A DNA stretch of 64,000 nucleotides, from positions 29,265-93,264 of the forward strand of contig NZ_JARWOP010000235.1 of NCBI RefSeq assembly GCF_029868745.1, read 5' to 3'. The translations under genes and the position numbers were made by a program. The notes below the pieces were generated by a model. The model had not been told where the DNA came from, made no database searches, and was given only the letters and a program-made list of their open reading frames with translations. Shown here piece after piece: positions 59,730 through 64,000 of this stretch (positions are counted from its first letter, which is position 1; every line of letters begins with the position of its first letter). This DNA comes from Nocardia wallacei (GTDB lineage: Bacteria > Actinomycetota > Actinomycetes > Mycobacteriales > Mycobacteriaceae).

Positions 59730-62639
59730 ATGCGGGGGTGCATTGTTGTGGGCAGCGACGTCCAGTACGACGCTTTCCTTTCCTATCGCAGTACAACCGA
59801 CCGCCGATTGGCCGGCGCGATCCACCGTGACCTGCGTGCGGTGGTGCGCCGGGTGGACGGCGCGGCCGAACCCAAGGTGTTCTGGGACGAGAAGAACCTG
59901 ATGGCGACCCAGACGTTGTGGGGCTCGCTCGAGGATGCGGTCCGCAGGTCGCGGTGTTTCGTGCTGCTGGCTTCCCCGGCGTCGGCCGAGTCGGACGGGG
60001 TTCGCTTCGAAATCGAACGCTGGATGGAGCACAGGGACAGGACCGATCCCTTCCTGATCGTGCTGACCGGCGGCGAGATCGTCACCCGGAGCGGGCGGAT
60101 CGACTGGAAACGCACCACTGCCCTACCGACGCTGCTGCGGGACTGGCTGACCGACGAGCCGAGCTGGGTCGATTTACGCACAGCGCGGCGGATGCCGGTG
60201 CGCAGTGCGGCGTTCCGCCGCGCGATAGTCCGCCTCGCGGCACCGGTCAGCGGGCTGGAGGCGGCGTCGCTGGAACGCGAGGATCTGCGGGCGCAGCGCC
60301 GGGCGCAGCGGATCCGGATGATGGTGCTGTCCGCGTTCATTGTGCTCGCGGTGCTGGCGACCGTGCTGGTCGTCGTGCAGCGCAATGAAGCCGTGCATCA
60401 GGGGTCGCTCGCCGAGCGACAGCGTCGCATCGCCACCGGCAGGGCATTCGTGGCGGAGGCGGACAGCCGACGAGCCGACGACCCGCGTACGTCGCTGCTG
60501 TCGAGTCTGGCGGCATTGACGGTGGATCCGACCCCGGAAGCCCGTACCGGCCTGGTCAACACTCTGATGGAGACCCATTTCGCCGGAACACCGGCGGTGT
60601 ACGGCGACAATCTCGACGACTTCGCGATGAGCGCCGACGGCCGGGTCGCGGTCACCAGCACCTGGGTGGGGCGGGTGCCGGACAGCCCGGACTACCGGTA
60701 TCAGGTGACGCTATGGGACTCGACGGACCCCGCGCGCTGGCAGCCCATCCGCACCCTCCCGGAATACCGGCAGTTCGCCCCGCCACGCCTGGCCCTGGAC
60801 ACGAACGGGCACACGCTGGCAGTCGCCGACCGGGAGGCCACCACACTGTGGGACCTGGATGCTCCCGGCGGCCTCCGCGCCCGCGGCCGGATACCTGGGA
60901 GGTGGGTCAACGGGCTCGCGTTCAGCCCGCATCTGCCGATTCTGGCCCTCGGCGCGGATAATTCGGTCGCGACCTGGAACATCACCGACCGGGACACACC
61001 AGCCCCAGCAAACGTGCTGCCCGACACCGGCGGGGTCGCCCGGCTCGCCTTCGCGCCGGACGGCCACACGCTGGCGTTGATTTCCGGCGGGAACCGTTTG
61101 GCCGGCGACAAGGGCCATTCCGGCACCACCCTGTGGGACGTCACCGATCCGAGCCACACGCCGATCACCGTGGGTGGCCATGTCGGCGGCGCCGTCCACG
61201 CGGTGGCCTTCAGCCCCGACGGGCGGTTCCTCGTCACCGGCGGCGGCGACGGGACCGCGGTGGTGTGGGACTACCACCACCGTGCGGAACCCACCCGGCG
61301 GACGACGCTGCGCGGACACGCGGCGCAGGTGGCCAGCGCGGCGTTCAGCCCGGACAGTCGCACACTGGTCACCGGAGGTGCCGACGGCGTGGCCTTCCTG
61401 TGGGATCTCGCAGCACCCGGCGATCCACCCCGGCTGGCCACCTTCGAGGGCCAGCGCGGCGAGGTACGGCACCTGAACTTCACCGCGGACGGCGAGACGG
61501 TGTTCACCTCGGGCACTGACGGCGCGACCAACCGGTGGCGAGTCGCCGGACACACCCGGCCCGCTGCCATCGGGACCGCACAGGGGCATCGCAACTCGCT
61601 GGCGAGGGTCGCGTTCAGCCCGGCCGATGATCGGGTGCTGGCGACAGCGAGCATGGACAACACGGCCGCGCTCTGGGACCTCGCCGACCCGCAGCACCCG
61701 CGCCGGTTCGCCGAACTCCCACACGCCGACGACGTCCGCGCCGTGGAATTCAGCCCGAACGGCGAACTGCTCGCTACCGCGAGCAAGGACGGGACAGTCA
61801 GTCTCTGGCGCGTCACCGGCACGAAGTCGGCGGAAAAGGCTGGTGACCTGCCAAAATCGTCCGAACTGAACGACCTCGCGTTCAGCCGCGACAACACGAC
61901 CCTGGTCACAGCGAGCGGGCTGATCGGCGCGGTCGGCGGACAGGTACTCGTCTGGGACGTCACCGACCCGGCGCGGCCCGATCGCCGCTACGAACTCGGC
62001 CAGTGCGGGGGCGCGAGCACCGTGGCATTCAGCCCGGACGGACACACTGTCGCCGTCGGTGAGGTCTGTGGCCTGCGGTTGTGGGACGTGTCCGACCGCG
62101 CGGCACCGGAAGAACTCGCCCACCTGGACAACGCTTCCGGCGCGGAGGCTCTCGCTTTCAACCCGGACGGCACGGTCCTGGCGGCCGCCGGCGCCAAACA
62201 GCAACGCGAAAGTTACGACCACGCCCGGGAGACCACCCTGATGCTGGTGGACGTCTCCCGGCCACGGCAGCCACACCGTGTCGGGACGGCAGCCGCCGGC
62301 ATCCTCGACGATCTGGCATTCAGCCCGGACGGGCACACACTCGCCACCGCGGGCAGCATGCCCCTGCTGTGGGATGTCGGCGACCTCACTCGCCCCGCAC
62401 TGGTGGCAACCCTATCCGGGCACGGCTCCGACGTGGCCGCAGTGACGTTCGACCGAACCGGCGCGACCCTGGCCACCGCCGGCCGGGACACCACCGCAAT
62501 CCTCTGGAACACCAGCGACCTGACCGGAATCGTCGCCCACGCCACCGACCTCGCCTGCTCGGCAGCCGGACCCGGATTCAACCCAGCCGAATGGAAACGC
62601 CTCGCCCCCGGAATGCCACACCAACAACTGTGCCCATGA
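59730..62639 (+). CDS. TIR domain - transmembrane - WD40 repeat protein
   Basis: A 969-residue predicted sensor-effector. TIR domain at residues about 12-150: YDAFLSYRSTTDRRLAGAIH, KVFWDEKNLMAT (catalytic Glu candidate in FEIERWMEH) and CFVLLASPAS. One membrane helix (about 197-216, MMVLSAFIVLAVLATVLVVV). From about residue 270 to 945 comes a WD40 propeller, at least ten repeats with FSPDGHTLAT...LWDL. The tail CSAAGPGFNPAEWKRLAPG ends in Cys-Pro. TIR domains of this type deplete NAD+ or make cyclic ADP-ribose signals. A GTG at 59748 with GGGGG upstream is an alternative start. Confidence 0.85.
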   Translation: MRGCIVVGSDVQYDAFLSYRSTTDRRLAGAIHRDLRAVVRRVDGAAEPKVFWDEKNLMATQTLWGSLEDAVRRSRCFVLLASPASAESDGVRFEIERWMEHRDRTDPFLIVLTGGEIVTRSGRIDWKRTTALPTLLRDWLTDEPSWVDLRTARRMPVRSAAFRRAIVRLAAPVSGLEAASLEREDLRAQRRAQRIRMMVLSAFIVLAVLATVLVVVQRNEAVHQGSLAERQRRIATGRAFVAEADSRRADDPRTSLLSSLAALTVDPTPEARTGLVNTLMETHFAGTPAVYGDNLDDFAMSADGRVAVTSTWVGRVPDSPDYRYQVTLWDSTDPARWQPIRTLPEYRQFAPPRLALDTNGHTLAVADREATTLWDLDAPGGLRARGRIPGRWVNGLAFSPHLPILALGADNSVATWNITDRDTPAPANVLPDTGGVARLAFAPDGHTLALISGGNRLAGDKGHSGTTLWDVTDPSHTPITVGGHVGGAVHAVAFSPDGRFLVTGGGDGTAVVWDYHHRAEPTRRTTLRGHAAQVASAAFSPDSRTLVTGGADGVAFLWDLAAPGDPPRLATFEGQRGEVRHLNFTADGETVFTSGTDGATNRWRVAGHTRPAAIGTAQGHRNSLARVAFSPADDRVLATASMDNTAALWDLADPQHPRRFAELPHADDVRAVEFSPNGELLATASKDGTVSLWRVTGTKSAEKAGDLPKSSELNDLAFSRDNTTLVTASGLIGAVGGQVLVWDVTDPARPDRRYELGQCGGASTVAFSPDGHTVAVGEVCGLRLWDVSDRAAPEELAHLDNASGAEALAFNPDGTVLAAAGAKQQRESYDHARETTLMLVDVSRPRQPHRVGTAAAGILDDLAFSPDGHTLATAGSMPLLWDVGDLTRPALVATLSGHGSDVAAVTFDRTGATLATAGRDTTAILWNTSDLTGIVAHATDLACSAAGPGFNPAEWKRLAPGMPHQQLCP

Positions 62640-62686
62640 CTCCACGCCGGGCGAGGCCCGCGCCAGGAGCGGTTTGAATTCCCTGG

Positions 62687-63898
62687 CTACGGACAGATAC
62701 GGAGAGCTTCCCGACCTGAAAGGAATGTGGCGCGCTCGGCATCGGTGAGGTCCCGGCCAGCCTGGCGGCAGGCAGTATCGATCGGGTCGCCCGAGTAGGC
62801 CGCCACGTTCCACAGCAGCGCCGTCGCGTCGTCGCTGCCGGTCACCAGCGTCGTGCCATCGGGGCTGAACGCGACCGCGAGAATGCTCGCAACGGCCGTG
62901 AGCAGACTTTCCTTGGCGTGCCCACTCAACGGAATCCCGAGCGGAGTTCCAGTACGTGCGTCCCACAAACGCGCGCGGCCGTCGTCGCCGCCACTGACGA
63001 GGGTCGCGCCGTCGGGGCTATACGCGACCGCCCGCACTGGCTTGTTGTGCCCGGCGAGCGGCGCGCCGACAAGTTCGCCGGTGCGCGTGGCCCACAGCCG
63101 GATCGTGCCCGCGTCGTTGGCGCTGGCCAAAGTCGTACCGTCAGGGCTGTAGGCCACCGACCACACTGATCCGTCGTGACTGTCGAGCGGCCCGAGCTTG
63201 GGCTGACCACTCGCCGGGTCCCAGAATCGGACCGTCCCATCGACTCCGCCGCTGGCCAGAGTCGTCCCGTCCGGGCTGAACGCGAGTGCTGCGATCGGAC
63301 CACGGTGTCCGGTCAACGCCGTGCCGCGCGGCTCGGCGGTGGCGACGTCCCACAGTTGGATGGTTCCGTCGAAGCCGCCGCCGCTGGCCAGGGTCGCCCC
63401 GTCCCGGCTGATCGCGACGGCGCCGACGCGACCGAGTTGGCCGGCGAGCGGGGCCCCGCGCTGGTCGCCGGTCGCGGTATTCCACAGCCGCACCGCGCGT
63501 TCGTCTGCATCGGCGGTCGCGACTGTCGCCCCGTCGGGCGTGAAGGCCACCGACCAGACCTGCCCCGTATGCCCGGCCAATGGTTTGCCACGCGGCAGTC
63601 CCGACCGCCCGTCCCACAGCCGCGCCGTTCGATCGTTGCCCCCAGTCGCGACGACGCCGCCCGGACCGAACGCCACCGCGCGAATCGCGCCCGAATGACC
63701 GGCGAGCGGCACGCCGCGTGGCTGACCGAGCGCCGCGTCCCACAGTCGCACGCTGCCATCGAGGCCACCGGTCGCGAGGATCGCACCGTCTCGATCGAAC
63801 GACATCGCGACGACCGCGCCCGTGTGGCCGGTGAGCGGTTCGCCAAGTCGCTCGCCGGTCCTGGTATCCCACAGTTGGACGGAGCCGTCGGCGCCCCC
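62687..63898 (-). CDS. WD40 repeat protein, N-terminus beyond the readable sequence
   Basis: A propeller of at least nine WD40 repeats (LAGHTGQVWSVAFTPDGATV, DERAVRLWNTATG and similar). The tail IDTACRQAGRDLTDAERATF ends in Cys-Pro, as in the convergent TIR-WD40 protein. The first start codon in frame is at 63805, but the frame continues upstream with a clear repeat (GADGSVQLWDTRTGERLGE) to about 63898. There it meets runs of 9-13 C bases and an in-frame stop, which look like sequencing errors, so the N-terminal domain (TIR, kinase, caspase or NTPase in relatives) is unseen. Confidence 0.75.
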   Translation of the reverse strand, partial: GGADGSVQLWDTRTGERLGEPLTGHTGAVVAMSFDRDGAILATGGLDGSVRLWDAALGQPRGVPLAGHSGAIRAVAFGPGGVVATGGNDRTARLWDGRSGLPRGKPLAGHTGQVWSVAFTPDGATVATADADERAVRLWNTATGDQRGAPLAGQLGRVGAVAISRDGATLASGGGFDGTIQLWDVATAEPRGTALTGHRGPIAALAFSPDGTTLASGGVDGTVRFWDPASGQPKLGPLDSHDGSVWSVAYSPDGTTLASANDAGTIRLWATRTGELVGAPLAGHNKPVRAVAYSPDGATLVSGGDDGRARLWDARTGTPLGIPLSGHAKESLLTAVASILAVAFSPDGTTLVTGSDDATALLWNVAAYSGDPIDTACRQAGRDLTDAERATFLSGREALRICP

Positions 63899-64000
63899 CC
63901 CCGGGGCGCCCGGGGTCGCCCGCGGGGGCGATGACCCCCCCCCCCGCCAAACCCGTCACCCCGGGGGGATGACACCCCGCGGACGCCCCCACGGCGCGAC

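Noticed and set aside
62648..62660. Possible terminator hairpin CGGGC-GAG-GCCCG between the convergent WD40 genes
   Set aside because: Only a 5-bp stem with no U-tract; not strong enough to call.
60700..63850. Periodic DNA repeats suggesting a tandem repeat or CRISPR-like array
   Set aside because: The periodicity of about 120-140 bases is degenerate and follows WD40 repeat units of coding sequence on both strands.

Overview
The window reads as chromosome from a high-GC actinomycete of the Mycobacteriales, most likely a Nocardia or close relative (inference). The grounds are the uniformly high GC, GTG starts and short overlapping operons, together with a hopanoid operon, a ChoD-type GMC oxidoreductase, Rv1733c-like and UsfY-like stress proteins, and a GGTT-N15-GGGTAT promoter of the SigF/SigB type. 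I found no rRNA, tRNA, CRISPR array or complete insertion sequence.

Layout. 1-5.7 kb: the end of folA, yaeQ, a 2-oxoglutarate oxygenase, a TetR regulator with a clear operator, a DUF3159-DUF202-DUF202 membrane operon, and a MerR regulator divergent from an MBL-fold hydrolase. 5.7-13.3 kb is accessory: an XRE-ImmA/IrrE protease overlapping a GNAT gene in a lower-GC patch, a second GNAT, an HTH-TPR regulator divergent from three overlapping orphan genes, a headless cupin protein, a continuous SLOG plus FMN-binding-split-barrel ORF, and a serine hydrolase. 13.3-15.1 kb: a GNAT and a DszC-like flavoprotein.

15.2-25.0 kb is an eight-gene operon: PsuG-like C-glycosidase, HAD phosphatase, uracil phosphoribosyltransferase, an indigoidine-synthetase-type NRPS (adenylation domain split by an oxidase domain, then carrier and thioesterase), tautomerase, MFS exporter, DUF4243/questin-oxidase-like protein and nitroreductase. 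The set matches the logic of indigoidine and minimycin (C-nucleoside) clusters.

25.0-30.5 kb: two orphan substrate-binding lipoproteins, cysteine dioxygenase with rhodanese, and an Lrp regulator tail-to-tail with alanine dehydrogenase. 30.7-40.2 kb: a PucR regulator divergent from a complete hopanoid operon (hpnC, hpnD, hpnE, prenyl synthase, squalene-hopene cyclase, hpnG-like fusion, hpnH). 40.2-49.4 kb: a membrane protein, a carbohydrate-type ABC importer, choD, and a TetR regulator divergent from an acyl-CoA dehydrogenase.

49.4-58.3 kb: a leftward stress operon (UsfY-like, P450, ThDP enzyme, Rho-N-like small basic protein, Rv1733c-like) headed by the SigF-type promoter, divergent from a diiron-oxidase-like / methyltransferase / CDGSH trio, then SnoaL, HxlR and NmrA genes with sharp palindromes. 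58.3-64.0 kb: a decayed CGNR zinc-finger gene and a probable conflict/defence island (SLATT membrane protein divergent from a TIR-TM-WD40 protein, which is convergent with a second WD40 protein). That last gene runs into low-quality homopolymer sequence at the window edge.
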